A stretch of 64,000 nucleotides of DNA from Rhodobacteraceae bacterium F11138 (GTDB taxonomy: Bacteria > Pseudomonadota > Alphaproteobacteria > Rhodobacterales > Rhodobacteraceae), in contig JAEKDP010000004.1 in the NCBI GenBank assembly GCA_016521575.1, positions 266,044 to 330,043 on the forward strand, read 5' to 3'. Below the pieces are notes generated by a model. That model saw only the letters and a list, made by a program, of their open reading frames with translations. It was not told the DNA's origin and made no database searches. The position numbers were made by a program, and so were the translations under genes. Positions 25,787 through 36,282 of the stretch are shown piece after piece; the stretch's first letter is position 1; every line of letters starts with the position of its first letter.

Positions 25787-25814
25787 GGCCACCGGGAAGC
25801 AAGACCCGGCGGCC
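25787..25814 (+). promoter_or_regulatory. Stem-loop upstream of glpV
   Basis: GGCCaCCGGG (25787-25796) and CCCGGcGGCC (25805-25814) pair over ten positions with one A-C mismatch, with an 8-base loop. It lies between the DUF2160 stop and the glpV ribosome-binding site (gggaggaa) and has no T-tract. It may mark a processing point that separates the abundant binding-protein message from the rest. Confidence 0.5.
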
Positions 25815-25843
25815 AAAACCGTTCTCATTTGGGAGGAACAAAA

Positions 25844-27565
25844 ATGAACTTGCGACTAAAAGGAACAACGGCGATCGGGCTGGCGGCCTGTATGCTCGCC
25901 GTGCCGGCCTTTGCGGATATGAAAGCCGCCCAGGCCTTTCTGGACAGTGAAATCGGCGATCTGTCAACGCTGTCACGCGCGGATCAAGAAGCTGAAATGC
26001 AGTTCTTTGTCGATGCCGCGAAGCCGTATCAGGGCATGTCGATCAATGTCGTCTCTGAAACAATTGCCACCCATGAATACGAAGCCAACGTGCTGGCCCC
26101 GGCCTTCAGCGCCATCACGGGCATTCAGGTCACACATGATCTGATCGGCGAAGGCGACGTCGTGGAAAAACTGCAAACGCAGATGCAGTCGGGCGAAAAC
26201 ATCTATGACGCCTATATCAACGACAGCGATCTGATCGGCACCCATTGGCGGTATCAGCAGGCCCGCAACCTGACCGACTGGATGGCTGGCGACGGTGCGG
26301 CCGTGACCAACCCGAACCTGGACCTGGAAGACTTTGTCGGGCTGTCGTTCACCACCGGACCGGATGGCAAGGTCTATCAGTTGCCGGATCAGCAGTTCGC
26401 GAACCTGTACTGGTTCCGCTATGACTGGTTCAACGACGAACAGAACAAGGCCGATTTCAAGGAAAAATACGGCTATGATCTGGGCGTTCCGGTCAACTGG
26501 TCAGCCTATGAGGACATCGCCGAGTTCTTTACCGGCCGCGATCTGTCGCGTCTGGGTGTCGAGGGCGAAGTGTTCGGCAACATGGATTACGGCAAGAAAG
26601 ACCCATCCCTGGGCTGGCGCTATACGGATGCGTGGCTGTCCATGGCCGGTGCTGGCGACGTGGGTGAACCGAACGGCTTGCCGGTCGATGAATGGGGCAT
26701 CCGGGTCAATGACAAATCGCAGCCTGTCGGCTCGTGCATGGCGCGCGGCGGCGCGACCAACGGGCCCGCAGCGGTTTACGCTGTAACCAAAGCCATCGAA
26801 TGGTTGCAGAAATACACCCCGCCCGCGGCGGCCGGCATGACCTTCTCTGAAGCCGGACCAATCCCGGCCCAGGGCAATGTCGCACAGCAAATGTTCTGGT
26901 ACACCACCTTTACCGCCGCGACGGTCGAACCCGGTCTGCCCGTGATGAACGAGGACGGCACCCCGAAATGGCGCATGGCGCCTTCGCCACATGGGGCCTA
27001 TTGGACCGAAGGCACCAAGATCGGATATCAGGACGCCGGATCCTGGACCCTGATGAAGTCGACTCCGGTTGACCGCGCGCAAGCGGCCTGGCTGTATGCA
27101 CAATTCGTCACATCCAAGACCGTGGACGTGAAGAAAAGCCATGTGGGTCTGACATTCATCCGTGAATCCACGATCCAGCACGACAGCTTTACCGAACGGG
27201 CGCCGAAACTGGGCGGGCTGGTCGAATTCTACCGCTCTCCGGCGCGGGTCCAGTGGTCGCCGACCGGAACCAACGTGCCTGACTATCCCAAGCTGGCCCA
27301 GCTGTGGTGGCAGAACATCGGCGACGCGATGTCTGGTGCGAAAACGCCTCAGGAAGCCCTGGATGCGCTGTGCGCCGATCAGGAAAAGGTGCTGAGCCGT
27401 CTGGAGCGCGCCGGTGTGCAGGGCGAGTTGGGTCCGGTTCTGAACGAAGAACGCGATCCGGAATACTGGCTGTCGCAGCCCGGTTCACCGAAGGCAAAGC
27501 TGGCCAACGAAGACGAGGACCCAATCACGGTTTCGTATGACGAGCTGATCAAATCCTGGCAGTAA
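25844..27565 (+). CDS. glpV: Glycerol ABC transporter substrate-binding protein GlpV
   Basis: A 573-residue periplasmic binding protein, larger than typical sugar-binding proteins (about 400) as expected of GlpV. A Sec signal peptide covers residues 1-22 and is cleaved after AFA. ATG 25844 is preferred since a strong GGGAGGA lies eight bases upstream; the in-frame start 15 bases earlier would include the ribosome-binding site. It is the last gene of the glp importer operon and is followed by a strong hairpin. Unlike many operons the binding protein is distal, with its own upstream stem-loop that may allow separate control of its level. Confidence 0.9.
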   Translation: MNLRLKGTTAIGLAACMLAVPAFADMKAAQAFLDSEIGDLSTLSRADQEAEMQFFVDAAKPYQGMSINVVSETIATHEYEANVLAPAFSAITGIQVTHDLIGEGDVVEKLQTQMQSGENIYDAYINDSDLIGTHWRYQQARNLTDWMAGDGAAVTNPNLDLEDFVGLSFTTGPDGKVYQLPDQQFANLYWFRYDWFNDEQNKADFKEKYGYDLGVPVNWSAYEDIAEFFTGRDLSRLGVEGEVFGNMDYGKKDPSLGWRYTDAWLSMAGAGDVGEPNGLPVDEWGIRVNDKSQPVGSCMARGGATNGPAAVYAVTKAIEWLQKYTPPAAAGMTFSEAGPIPAQGNVAQQMFWYTTFTAATVEPGLPVMNEDGTPKWRMAPSPHGAYWTEGTKIGYQDAGSWTLMKSTPVDRAQAAWLYAQFVTSKTVDVKKSHVGLTFIRESTIQHDSFTERAPKLGGLVEFYRSPARVQWSPTGTNVPDYPKLAQLWWQNIGDAMSGAKTPQEALDALCADQEKVLSRLERAGVQGELGPVLNEERDPEYWLSQPGSPKAKLANEDEDPITVSYDELIKSWQ

Positions 27566-27574
27566 CCTAGTCAT

Positions 27575-27600
27575 CCGGGGCCGGTTCCTGCCGGCCCCGG
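27575..27600 (+). terminator. Hairpin terminator after glpV
   Basis: CCGGGGCCGG (27575-27584) and CCGGCCCCGG (27591-27600) form a perfect 10-bp stem with a 6-base loop, followed by GCTTTCC. It lies nine bases after the glpV stop. It probably ends the glp operon although the T-tract is short. Confidence 0.7.
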
Positions 27601-27747
27601 GCTTTCCGGCACCTGGGTGCCCTGTCGAATGTGCTGATATTCGACCGTCATGCGGCCTGACGTGACCCGAACGCCCCCCAAATTCTGACCAACATCGCGC
27701 ACGCCCCCCGCCGGGTTGATGTAAAACCCGGGCTGATCCGCGCGCCA

Positions 27748-28239
27748 TCAGTGCGGCTTGCGGAAATCTCCTGCATCCAGAACGGGCGAGGCGTCGAGGT
27801 CTTCGGCGTCCAGCATGGATGCCACCCGTTCAAGAGAGGCCAGGATCATTGCCTGTTCCCAGTCCTCCAGCGCGGCAAATTTCCGGACATATCGTTGTTG
27901 CAGCGGATCCGGGGCGTCTTCGATCGTCTTGCGGCCCTGGTCGGTGATGACGATATTCGTCTGCCGTCGGTCGGTCTGGGATTTTTCGCGTATGACCATG
28001 CCGGATTTCACCAGCTTGTCGACAAGCGACGTGATTGTGGCCTGCGAAACCCGCATGCGCAGCGAAATGGTGGTCGAGGTGCATTGCCCGGTTTCGGCCA
28101 CGACCTGAAGCACGCGAAACTGCACCGCCGTCAACCCGGCGGATTGCGCCAGCTTGCGTCCGAACAGTTCGGTTGCGCGAATTATCCTGCGCAGCGCGAT
28201 CAGGCTGCCATCGATGCGGTCCATGCGAGTCCCTGCCAT
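27748..28239 (-). CDS. ectR: MarR-family regulator, probable EctR
   Basis: A 163-residue MarR-type winged-helix regulator; the recognition region is MRVSQATITSLVDKLVKSGMV, followed by the wing KSQTDRRQTNI. It is encoded divergently next to ectA, as is EctR1, the MarR-family repressor of ectoine genes known from methylotrophs and found in many proteobacteria. ATG 28239 gives the usual family length; the upstream extension of 59 codons would cross the promoter region. It probably binds the repeated element at 28298-28313 and 28418-28433 and represses ectABC-ask at low osmolarity. Confidence 0.85.
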   Translation of the reverse strand: MAGTRMDRIDGSLIALRRIIRATELFGRKLAQSAGLTAVQFRVLQVVAETGQCTSTTISLRMRVSQATITSLVDKLVKSGMVIREKSQTDRRQTNIVITDQGRKTIEDAPDPLQQRYVRKFAALEDWEQAMILASLERVASMLDAEDLDASPVLDAGDFRKPH

Positions 28240-28297
28240 ATCCGTCCGAACGATCCTACGCCAGAACAGGCGGATTGCGCAAACGATGTGTGTCGAA

Positions 28298-28433
28298 ACT
28301 AAGTCTTTCAAAACAATTCTGCATTGGAAATACTGTGAAAAGCTGAATGTTTTCCGCGTATTGCGCTGATATAGATGAAATATGTTTCGACTATTGAAGT
28401 TTCCCGCAAAGTACATTACTTAGTCTATCAAAG
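28298..28433. promoter_or_regulatory. ectR-ectA promoter region with a repeated operator-like element
   Basis: ACTAAGTCTTTCAAAA (28298-28313) and ACTTAGTCTATCAAAG (28418-28433) match at 13 of 16 positions and flank the AT-rich promoter region. The AT content rises sharply between them, with a TATAGAT (28371-28377) that could be a -10 box. The downstream copy lies 20 bases before the ectA start, well placed for repression. Confidence 0.5.
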
Positions 28434-28453
28434 CAAATGGAGAGTTTAGTCAC

Positions 28454-28984
28454 ATGAAGCACGCACGTGATCTGCACGGAAAGTCCCTGCCTGTTTTTCG
28501 TACGCCACAGGCAAAAGACGGAGCGGCGATCTGGGAGCTCGTGCGGGCCTGCAAGCCGCTGGACGAGAATTCGATGTATTGCAATCTCATCCAGTGCGAT
28601 CATTTCCGCGAAACCTGCGTCGTGGCAGAGCTGAACGGCAAGATTGCAGGTTGGGTATCGGCCTATGTGCTGCCGGACGATCCAGAGACCGTGTTTGTCT
28701 GGCAGGTCGCCGTATCCCCGGATGCGCGCGGCAGCGGGCTGGGCACGCTGATGCTGGCAGAGCTGCTGCAACGGGATGTCTGTGCCGACATCACCCGGCT
28801 GCAGACCACGATCACCGCCGACAACGAAGCATCTTGGTCCCTGTTCAAGCGGTTCGCAAACCGTCAGGACGCCAAGCTGGACTCCAAGGCCCATTATACC
28901 CAGGCGCTGCATTTCCGTGATCGGCACGACACCGAGCACATGGTCACGATCACGCTTGAAGAACAAATGAAAAAAGCGGCCTAG
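28454..28984 (+). CDS. ectA: L-2,4-diaminobutyrate acetyltransferase EctA
   Basis: A 176-residue GNAT-fold acetyltransferase. The acetyl-CoA loop VAVSPDARGSGLGTLML, with the R-x-x-G-x-G pattern, is intact, and the N-terminal AIWELVRACKPLDENSMYCN segment is diagnostic for EctA. It makes N4-acetyl-L-2,4-diaminobutyrate from diaminobutyrate and acetyl-CoA, the second step of ectoine synthesis in the cytoplasm. ATG 28454 follows ggagag. First gene of ectA-ectB-ectC-ask. Confidence 0.95.
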   Translation: MKHARDLHGKSLPVFRTPQAKDGAAIWELVRACKPLDENSMYCNLIQCDHFRETCVVAELNGKIAGWVSAYVLPDDPETVFVWQVAVSPDARGSGLGTLMLAELLQRDVCADITRLQTTITADNEASWSLFKRFANRQDAKLDSKAHYTQALHFRDRHDTEHMVTITLEEQMKKAA

Positions 28985-29031
28985 GCTCTGCTCGCCTCGC
29001 CGCTGTCATCTCACAAATCGAAGGACGTCTT

Positions 29032-30321
29032 ATGTCGACTGCAAAGCCAGCCGAAATTTCTGTATTCAAACGCCGTGAATCCGAAGCCCGCAGCTATTGC
29101 CGTGGTTTCGATGCGGTTTTCACCCAGGCCACGGGGTCTGAAATGATTGATGCCGGCGGGCGTCGCTATATCGACTTTCTCGCCGGTTGTTCGTCTTTGA
29201 ACTATGGGCACAATGATCCGGACATGAAGCAGGCGCTGATCGATCATATCAGTGCCGACGGCATTGCCCACGGGCTTGATCTGCACACCGATGCCAAGGC
29301 CGGGTTCCTGACCGCGTTCGAAACGCATATCCTTGAACCACGCGGCATGGATCATCGGGTGATGTTCACCGGACCGACCGGCGCAAATGCGGTCGAAGCC
29401 GCGATGAAAATCGCACGCAAAGTCACCGGGCGCACCAATATCATCGCCTTTACCAACGGGTTTCACGGTGTCACCACCGGGGCGTTGGCCGCGACCGGCA
29501 ACGGGTATCACCGTGGCGGCGCAGGATCGCCCCTGAACGGTGTCACGCGGGTGCCCTATGACGGCTTCATGGGCGACGGCACCGACACCGCCGACTATCT
29601 AGAGGCCATGCTCGCAGACGGGTCCAGCGGCGTCGATGCCCCGGCCGCGATCATACTGGAAACGGTGCAGGGCGAAGGCGGACTGAACGCGGCCGACGCC
29701 GCCTGGCTGCGCCGGGTGGCCGATTTGGCCAAAGATCACGGCGCGCTTCTGATCGTCGATGACATCCAGGCCGGATGCGGCCGGTGCGGCACGTTCTTTT
29801 CGTTCGAGGACATGGGGTTCGTACCCGACATCGTCACCATGGCCAAATCGATCTCTGGTTTCGGTCTGCCGATGGCCCTGATGCTGGTGCGTCCGCAATA
29901 CGACGTATTCGGACCGGCAGAACACAATGGCACATTCCGGGGCAACACCCATGCGTTTGTCACCGCACGGGTGGCAATCGAAAAATTCTGGACCGATGGG
30001 TCATTCCAGCAAGAACTTTCCGACAAAACCGCGATTCTGACCGAGGCGTTGACTGCCCTGTCCGACATGATTCCGGGTGCCCGCCTCAAGGGGCGCGGCT
30101 TGATGCAGGGCGTCGACGTGGGGACCGGAGGGCTGGCGGACGAAATCTGCTCGCGTGCCTTTCACAAAGGTCTTATCATCGAAACCTCGGGAACGGATGG
30201 CGAGGTGGTCAAGGTTCTGGCCCCCCTGACCACGCCCGAGCACCAGTTTCGCAAGGGGTTGAACATCCTTCTGGATGCGGCCCGCGATGTCACTGAAACA
30301 GCAAGATTTGCGGCGGAGTAA
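29032..30321 (+). CDS. ectB: Diaminobutyrate-2-oxoglutarate aminotransferase EctB
   Basis: A 429-residue class III aminotransferase. The pyridoxal phosphate lysine lies near residue 272 in [10 protein letters not shown], and the cofactor-binding [12 protein letters not shown] precedes it. The start [16 protein letters not shown] matches EctB. It converts aspartate-4-semialdehyde to L-2,4-diaminobutyrate using glutamate as amino donor, the first committed ectoine step. It lies 47 bases after ectA and 5 bases before ectC. Confidence 0.95.
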   Translation: MSTAKPAEISVFKRRESEARSYCRGFDAVFTQATGSEMIDAGGRRYIDFLAGCSSLNYGHNDPDMKQALIDHISADGIAHGLDLHTDAKAGFLTAFETHILEPRGMDHRVMFTGPTGANAVEAAMKIARKVTGRTNIIAFTNGFHGVTTGALAATGNGYHRGGAGSPLNGVTRVPYDGFMGDGTDTADYLEAMLADGSSGVDAPAAIILETVQGEGGLNAADAAWLRRVADLAKDHGALLIVDDIQAGCGRCGTFFSFEDMGFVPDIVTMAKSISGFGLPMALMLVRPQYDVFGPAEHNGTFRGNTHAFVTARVAIEKFWTDGSFQQELSDKTAILTEALTALSDMIPGARLKGRGLMQGVDVGTGGLADEICSRAFHKGLIIETSGTDGEVVKVLAPLTTPEHQFRKGLNILLDAARDVTETARFAAE

Positions 30322-30326
30322 AACAC

Positions 30327-30719
30327 ATGATCGTCAGAGATTTCGACGAGATCGTAAAGAATGAGCGCGACCGCGTCGTGTCGGATGCGAAATGGTCATC
30401 CGTTCGGATGCTTCTGGCCCAGGACGGTATGGGGTTTTCGTTCCATATCACGTTCCTTGAAGCCGGATCCGAGCATACGTTCGAATACAAGAACCATTTC
30501 GAAAGCGTGTATTGCATGCAGGGCACCGGATCGATCACCGATCTGAAAACGGGCCAGACCCATCAGATCCGCCCCGGCGTCATGTATGCGCTGAACGAAC
30601 ACGACCGCCACATATTGCGCGCTGAAGAAGAGCTGGTCATGGCCTGCGTCTTCAATCCGCCGGTAACCGGCAACGAGGTGCATCAGGAAGATGGATCTTA
30701 TGCCCTGGAAGACAGCTGA
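30327..30719 (+). CDS. ectC: L-ectoine synthase EctC
   Basis: A 130-residue single-domain cupin of the normal EctC length. Typical segments are [18 protein letters not shown] at the N-terminus, [15 protein letters not shown] in the middle and [17 protein letters not shown]. It cyclises N4-acetyl-diaminobutyrate to ectoine with an active-site metal (iron in studied enzymes). No ectD hydroxylase is in this window, so hydroxyectoine synthesis is not shown here. Confidence 0.95.
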   Translation: MIVRDFDEIVKNERDRVVSDAKWSSVRMLLAQDGMGFSFHITFLEAGSEHTFEYKNHFESVYCMQGTGSITDLKTGQTHQIRPGVMYALNEHDRHILRAEEELVMACVFNPPVTGNEVHQEDGSYALEDS

Positions 30720-30748
30720 CGAAAGGGTCCGCCGATGATGGTGGGCAG

Positions 30749-32191
30749 TTGAACGTGACATTTCCCAAACACACCGTCGAAAAGATCGGTGGCACATCGA
30801 TGAGCCGTATCCGCGAATTGCGCGATACTCTGTTGATCCGTGGCCGCCCCGAAGACGATCCCTACCACAGGATATTCGTGGTCTCTGCCTTTGGCGGGAT
30901 CACCAACCTGTTGCTGGAGCACAAGAAATCCGGCCAACCCGGCGTTTATGCCCTGTTTGCCAATGACGACAACGATCATGGCTGGCTGGATGCCCTGACC
31001 CTGGTTGCGAACGGCATGGGTGAAATCCACAATCAGGTGCTGGACAACGATGCCGACCGCGCCATGGCGGATGAATTCGTGCGCGAACGCATCGAGGGCG
31101 CCCGCTCCTGTCTGTTCGATCTGCAGCGGTTGTGTTCCTACGGGCATTTCCGCCTGTCCGATCACATGGGGGTCACGCGCGAACTGCTATCCGGTCTGGG
31201 CGAAGCGCATTCCGCATTCGTCACCACGCTGTTGTTGCAGCGCGCCGGGGTCAATGCCCGGTTCGTCGATCTCAGCGGTTGGCGTGACGAACGTGAATGC
31301 ACGCTGGAACAACGCATCAGCCGGGGCCTGGACGGGGTCGATCTGAGTTGCGAACTGCCCATCGTCACCGGTTATGCGCAATGCAGCGAAGGGTTGATGC
31401 GGGAATACGATCGCGGCTATTCCGAGGTCACCTTTTCCAACATCGCCGCCCATACCGGGGCCGCCGAAGCCATCATCCACAAGGAATTCCACCTGTCTTC
31501 GGCAGATCCGAAACTTGTCGGGGCGGGCGCTGTTCGGAAACTGGGGCATACCAATTATGATGTGGCGGACCAGTTGTCCAACATGGGCATGGAGGCAATC
31601 CACCCGAATGCAGCGAAATCTCTGCGCCGGGCCGATATTCCCCTGCGGGTGACAAATGCGTTCGATCCGGAAGATCCCGGCACGCTGATAGACGATCAGC
31701 CGGGCGAAACCGCAGCGGTCGAAATCGTGACCAGCCTGGATGTCGTCGCATTGGAACTGTTTGAGCAGGATATGGTCGGCGTCAAAGGCTACGATGCCAC
31801 GATCCTCGAAGCCTTGCGCCGGCACAATGTGCGGATCGTCACCAAAAGTTCGAACGCCAATACCATCACGCACCATGTCGAGACCTCATTGAAAACGGTG
31901 CGGCGTGTGGTGAACGAGCTGGAGGCGGCCTATCCCTCGGCCGAGATCAGCACGCGGGCCTTGTCGATCGTTTCCGCGATCGGGCGCGATCTTTCCGGGC
32001 TGCATGTCCTGCGCCGGGGTCTGGACGCGATGGAGCAGGCCGGAATCGATGTGATTGCGGCACAGCAGACCCCGCGCAATGTCGATGTTCAGTTCATCAC
32101 GCCGCGCGCCTCTGCTGATGACGCGGTCGGTGTCCTGCACGAAGCCCTGATTGCCGACCCCGGCCCCGCGATCCAGATCAAGGCAGCCTGA
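30749..32191 (+). CDS. ask: Ectoine-operon aspartokinase (Ask_ect)
   Basis: A 480-residue aspartokinase. The ATP/substrate motif KIGGTS is at 12-17, and C-terminal ACT regulatory domains follow from about residue 330. The divergent sequence and the position behind ectC identify the specialised Ask_ect, which feeds aspartyl phosphate towards ectoine and is less sensitive to amino-acid feedback in studied cases. The start is taken as TTG 30749; GTG 30755 is an alternative and no ATG is available close to the KIGGTS motif. It converges with the hut operon. Confidence 0.9.
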   Translation: MNVTFPKHTVEKIGGTSMSRIRELRDTLLIRGRPEDDPYHRIFVVSAFGGITNLLLEHKKSGQPGVYALFANDDNDHGWLDALTLVANGMGEIHNQVLDNDADRAMADEFVRERIEGARSCLFDLQRLCSYGHFRLSDHMGVTRELLSGLGEAHSAFVTTLLLQRAGVNARFVDLSGWRDERECTLEQRISRGLDGVDLSCELPIVTGYAQCSEGLMREYDRGYSEVTFSNIAAHTGAAEAIIHKEFHLSSADPKLVGAGAVRKLGHTNYDVADQLSNMGMEAIHPNAAKSLRRADIPLRVTNAFDPEDPGTLIDDQPGETAAVEIVTSLDVVALELFEQDMVGVKGYDATILEALRRHNVRIVTKSSNANTITHHVETSLKTVRRVVNELEAAYPSAEISTRALSIVSAIGRDLSGLHVLRRGLDAMEQAGIDVIAAQQTPRNVDVQFITPRASADDAVGVLHEALIADPGPAIQIKAA

Positions 32192-32282
32192 ACAGGGTTC
32201 GATCCGCACAGGGTTCCCATGCGTGCCCTGCGCGGTCCGGTCAGCCCGCCCATGCCATCCGGCAGGGCGGTGCTGCCTTTGG

Positions 32283-33950
32283 TCACAATATGCCGGGCAG
32301 GTTCAGGTTGTTTTCGCGGGCGCAGTCCAGCGCCTCGTCATACCCGGCGTCCGCGTGGCGCATCACACCTGTCGCCGGATCATTCCACAAAACACGCGCA
32401 ATACGGCGGTCGGCGTCCTCGGAACCGTCACAACAGATCACCATGCCGGAATGCTGGCTAAAGCCCATGCCAACCCCGCCGCCATGATGCAGCGACACCC
32501 AGGTCGCGCCCGAAGCGGTGTTCAGCAGCGCATTCAGCAGGGGCCAGTCCGATACCGCATCCGAGCCGTCCTTCATCGCCTCGGTTTCTCGGTTCGGCGA
32601 TGCGACCGAGCCTGAATCCAGATGATCGCGCCCGATCACGATCGGTGCCTTCAATTCGCCGCTGCGGACCATTTCATTGAACGCAAGCCCCAGCTTGTGC
32701 CGCACACCCAGACCGACCCAGCAGATCCGCGCCGGCAGGCCCTGGAACGAAATCCGTTCCCGCGCCATGTCCAGCCAATTGTGCAGATGGCTGTCCTCGG
32801 TCAGGATTTCTTTCACCTTGGCATCGGTCTTGTAGATATCTTCCGGATCCCCCGACAGCGCCGCCCAGCGGAACGGGCCGATGCCCCGGCAGAACAGCGG
32901 GCGGATATAGGCGGGCACGAAACCGGGGAAATCAAACGCGTTCTCTAGCCCTTCTTCCAGCGCCATCTGGCGGATGTTGTTGCCGTAATCGACGGTGGGG
33001 ATGCCCTGAGCGTGGAAATCGACCATTGCCTTGACCTGCACTTTCATTGACGCGCGGGCGGCCTTTTCCACGGATTTGGGGTCGCTTTCACGCTTTTCGC
33101 GCCATTCGCCCATGGTCCAGCCCTGCGGCAGATAGCCGTTGACCGGGTCATGCGCGCTGGTCTGGTCAGTCACGATATCGGGGCGCACGCCGCGTTTTAC
33201 CAGTTCTGGATAAACGTCCGCAGCGTTGGCCAGCAGCGCGACCGACTTGGCCTCGCCTGCGGCGGTCCAGCGTTCGATCATCTCCAGCGCCTCGCTCAGG
33301 CTGTCAGTCTTTTCATCCACGTATTTGGTGCGCAGGCGGAAATCGATGCTGTCGGGGTTGCATTCCACCGCCAGGCAGCAAGCCCCGGCCATCACCGCCG
33401 CCAAGGGCTGCGCGCCGCCCATGCCGCCAAGCCCGCCGGTCAGGATCCATTTGCCCGAAAGATCGCCGCCATAGTGCTGGCGACCGGCCTCGACAAAGGT
33501 TTCATAGGTGCCTTGCACAATGCCCTGACTGCCGATGTAGATCCACGACCCAGCGGTCATCTGGCCGTACATTGCCAGACCCTTTTTATCCAGTTCGTTG
33601 AAATGATCCCAGTTTGCCCAATGCGGCACGAGGTTGGAATTGGCGATCAGCACGCGCGGCGCGTCCTTGTGGGTCTGGAACACCCCGACGGGCTTGCCGG
33701 ACTGCACCAGCAGGGTCTGGTCTTCGTCCAGATCCCGCAGCGATGTCACGATCGTATCGTAATCTTTCCATGTCCGCGCGGCGCGACCAATCCCGCCATA
33801 CACCACCAGTTCGTGCGGGTTCTCGGCAACATCGGGGTGCAGGTTGTTCATCAGCATCCGCAATGGTGCTTCGGTCAGCCAGCTCTTGGCGGTCAACTCG
33901 GTGCCGGTGGCGGGGAAAACGTCGCGGGTGTTTTTGCGTGGATCGCTCAT
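32283..33950 (-). CDS. hutU: Urocanate hydratase HutU
   Basis: A 555-residue enzyme of the normal urocanase length, with the NAD-binding [16 protein letters not shown] motif and the C-terminal [15 protein letters not shown] block that surrounds the active site. It adds water to urocanate to give imidazolonepropionate, the second step of histidine degradation. It is the last gene of hutI-hutH-hutG-hutU and overlaps hutG by 4 bases. Confidence 0.96.
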   Translation of the reverse strand: MSDPRKNTRDVFPATGTELTAKSWLTEAPLRMLMNNLHPDVAENPHELVVYGGIGRAARTWKDYDTIVTSLRDLDEDQTLLVQSGKPVGVFQTHKDAPRVLIANSNLVPHWANWDHFNELDKKGLAMYGQMTAGSWIYIGSQGIVQGTYETFVEAGRQHYGGDLSGKWILTGGLGGMGGAQPLAAVMAGACCLAVECNPDSIDFRLRTKYVDEKTDSLSEALEMIERWTAAGEAKSVALLANAADVYPELVKRGVRPDIVTDQTSAHDPVNGYLPQGWTMGEWREKRESDPKSVEKAARASMKVQVKAMVDFHAQGIPTVDYGNNIRQMALEEGLENAFDFPGFVPAYIRPLFCRGIGPFRWAALSGDPEDIYKTDAKVKEILTEDSHLHNWLDMARERISFQGLPARICWVGLGVRHKLGLAFNEMVRSGELKAPIVIGRDHLDSGSVASPNRETEAMKDGSDAVSDWPLLNALLNTASGATWVSLHHGGGVGMGFSQHSGMVICCDGSEDADRRIARVLWNDPATGVMRHADAGYDEALDCARENNLNLPGIL

Positions 33951-34747
33951 GAGATGCCTTTCAATGTCGGGGCCAAGGCGGCCAGTCTTGTCAGAATGGA
34001 TGTCAGATGGGTGCGCAGCCGCGCGGCCTTTTCTGCGTCATAGATCCAGGGCGCGGCCTCGGCGGTCAGATAGGTGCTTTGTGCCAATTCCATCTGGATG
34101 GCATGCAAACCCTCGGCGGGGCGACCATAGTGGCGCGTGGTCCAGCCGCCTTTGAAGCGGCCATTGGCGACCGCGCTGTATCCGTCCGCCGCCGCGCAGA
34201 TTTCTTGCACAAGGGTCTCGATTTCGGGCGCGCAGGTGGTGCCCAGGTTGGTTCCGATGTTGAAATCGGGCAACGTGCCTTCAAACAGAAAGGGAATGCC
34301 CGAACGGATCGAATGGCAATCGTACAGGATCGCCACACCGTGCAGATCCCGCACGCGTTCCAGTTCGGCCTGCAGGGCGGCGTGATAGGGTGCGTGAAAG
34401 GATCGCCGCCGCGCTTCCATATCCGCTTGGGTGGGGGCGGACACCCAGATGTCATGCCCGTCGAAATCGGTCAACGGCACAAGCCCGGTGGTATTCTGGC
34501 CCGGATACAGCGACTCGCCGGACGGGTCGCGGTTGGCATCGATCACATATCGATGGAAGGTCGCGCGCACGGTCGTCGCCCCCGGCAGGACACCATCATA
34601 AAGCCTGTGGATGTGCCAATCAGTGTCATCCAGCCCCCGGCCCCGGTCATTGAGATCAGCCAGGATGCCATCAGGGACATGGGTGCCGGTATGGGGCAGG
34701 CCCAGAACCACGGGGCTGTTGCCTTGATGAATTTCGACCGGATTCAT
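33947..34747 (-). CDS. hutG: N-formylglutamate deformylase HutG
   Basis: A 266-residue N-formylglutamate amidohydrolase family protein. [22 protein letters not shown] and [11 protein letters not shown] contain the conserved residues expected at the metal site. It would release formate and glutamate from N-formylglutamate, which implies the five-step pathway through HutF. No hutF is seen in the window. Overlaps of 4 bases with both neighbours show tight translational coupling. Confidence 0.92.
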   Translation of the reverse strand: MNPVEIHQGNSPVVLGLPHTGTHVPDGILADLNDRGRGLDDTDWHIHRLYDGVLPGATTVRATFHRYVIDANRDPSGESLYPGQNTTGLVPLTDFDGHDIWVSAPTQADMEARRRSFHAPYHAALQAELERVRDLHGVAILYDCHSIRSGIPFLFEGTLPDFNIGTNLGTTCAPEIETLVQEICAAADGYSAVANGRFKGGWTTRHYGRPAEGLHAIQMELAQSTYLTAEAAPWIYDAEKAARLRTHLTSILTRLAALAPTLKGIS

Positions 34748-36282
34748 GTGCGCAGCTCCGGCATGTCGATCCCCGCCGCCGCAACGATATCCCCGTTTTC
34801 GATCATCAGGGCGGCGCGTTCCAGATCCGGCGCAAGATAGCGATCCTCGCCCAGTGCAGCCACGTCCTGACGCACCCGCGCGACAACACGCTGCAACGTG
34901 TCGCTTGTGGTCAGGGGCGCGCGGAAATCAATGCCTTGCGCGGCACAGAGCAGTTCGACGCCAAGGATGCGGTCCAGGTTCTCGATCATCCGGCCCAGTC
35001 TGCGGGCACCATGTGCCGCCATGCTGACGTGGTCTTCCTGGTTGGCCGACGTCGGCGTGCTGTCGGTCACGCAGGGGTTGGCCAGATGCTTGTTTTCGCT
35101 CATCAAGGCGGCCGTGGTGACTTCGGCGATCATATACCCCGAGTTCAGACCGGGGTTGGGCGTCAGAAACGGCGGCAGGTTGAAACTGAGCACCGGATCG
35201 ACGATCAGGGCAACGCGGCGCTGCGCGATGGCCCCTATTTCGGCGATGGCCAGCGCGATCATATCGGCGGCAAAGCCCACGGGTTCGGCATGGAAATTGC
35301 CGCCGGATACGATCACATCCGCGTCGATCAACACCAATGGATTGTCGGTGGCGGCGTTGGCTTCGATTTCCAGCGTGCGGGCGGCCATACGCAGCACATC
35401 CATCGCGGCCCCGGTCACCTGCGGCTGACAGCGGATGCAATATGGGTCCTGCACCCGTGCGTCATCCACGATGTGGCTGTCGCGAATTTGCGACCCGGCC
35501 AGAAGTGCCCGCATGGTTTCACCCGCGTCAATCTGGCCACTGTGACCGCGCAGCGCGTGGATCTCGGGTTGCAACGGTGCCGTGGACCCCATGATCGCAT
35601 CCGTCGACAAGGCCGAGGTAATCAGCGCCGAATGCGCCGCGCGCCAGGCACCAAACAGCCCGGCCAGCGCAAAGGCTGTCGAAAACTGCGTCCCGTTGAT
35701 CAGGGCCAGCCCCTCTTTGGGGCCAAGTTCGACCGGCACGAGACCCGCCGCCGCCAATGCCTTGTCCCCGGACATGATCTGGCCGCCGAACTCGGCCTCG
35801 CCATGGCCCATCATCACCGCCGCCATATGCGCCAGCGGTGCCAGATCGCCCGACGCGCCAACGGACCCCTGTGCGGGAATGACGGGGGTCACGCCCTGTT
35901 CCAGCATCCCTTCGATAAGCTGAACCAGTTCCAGCCGAACGCCCGAGGCACCGCGCCCCAGACTGAGCAATTTCAGCGCCATCACCAGACGGGCCTGCCG
36001 GCGCGCAATGGCAGGGCCAACGCCGCAGCAATGGGACAGGATCAGATTGCGTTGCAGCGTCGCGGTATCACCGGATTCGATCTTGACCGAAGCCAGCTTG
36101 CCAAATCCGGTGTTCACGCCATAGACCGCATCGCTGCCGGCCACGGCCTTGGCAATGCGGTCATGGGCCAGCTCGATGGCCGGATGGCAGGCAGGATCAA
36201 GGCGCACGGATGCCTCGGTCCAGAAAATCGTCGCCAGATCATCCAGCGTAACGGCTCCGGGAGTGAGGGTCAGAATGGTCAC
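34744..36282 (-). CDS. hutH: Histidine ammonia-lyase HutH
   Basis: A 512-residue lyase. The A143-S144-G145 triad in [12 protein letters not shown] forms the MIO prosthetic group, and the YGVNTGFG segment carries the catalytic tyrosine (Y54). It deaminates histidine to urocanate. The start is GTG 36282, whose codon overlaps the hutI stop in a 4-base overlap; the 69 upstream codons in frame lie within hutI and are rejected. Length matches the family (about 510). Confidence 0.95.
   Translation of the reverse strand: MTILTLTPGAVTLDDLATIFWTEASVRLDPACHPAIELAHDRIAKAVAGSDAVYGVNTGFGKLASVKIESGDTATLQRNLILSHCCGVGPAIARRQARLVMALKLLSLGRGASGVRLELVQLIEGMLEQGVTPVIPAQGSVGASGDLAPLAHMAAVMMGHGEAEFGGQIMSGDKALAAAGLVPVELGPKEGLALINGTQFSTAFALAGLFGAWRAAHSALITSALSTDAIMGSTAPLQPEIHALRGHSGQIDAGETMRALLAGSQIRDSHIVDDARVQDPYCIRCQPQVTGAAMDVLRMAARTLEIEANAATDNPLVLIDADVIVSGGNFHAEPVGFAADMIALAIAEIGAIAQRRVALIVDPVLSFNLPPFLTPNPGLNSGYMIAEVTTAALMSENKHLANPCVTDSTPTSANQEDHVSMAAHGARRLGRMIENLDRILGVELLCAAQGIDFRAPLTTSDTLQRVVARVRQDVAALGEDRYLAPDLERAALMIENGDIVAAAGIDMPELRT

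Noticed and set aside
32192..32282. A terminator between ask and hutU
   Set aside because: The only stem (CCGCCC at 32246-32251 with GGGCGG at 32265-32270) is six bases with a 13-base loop and no T-tract.
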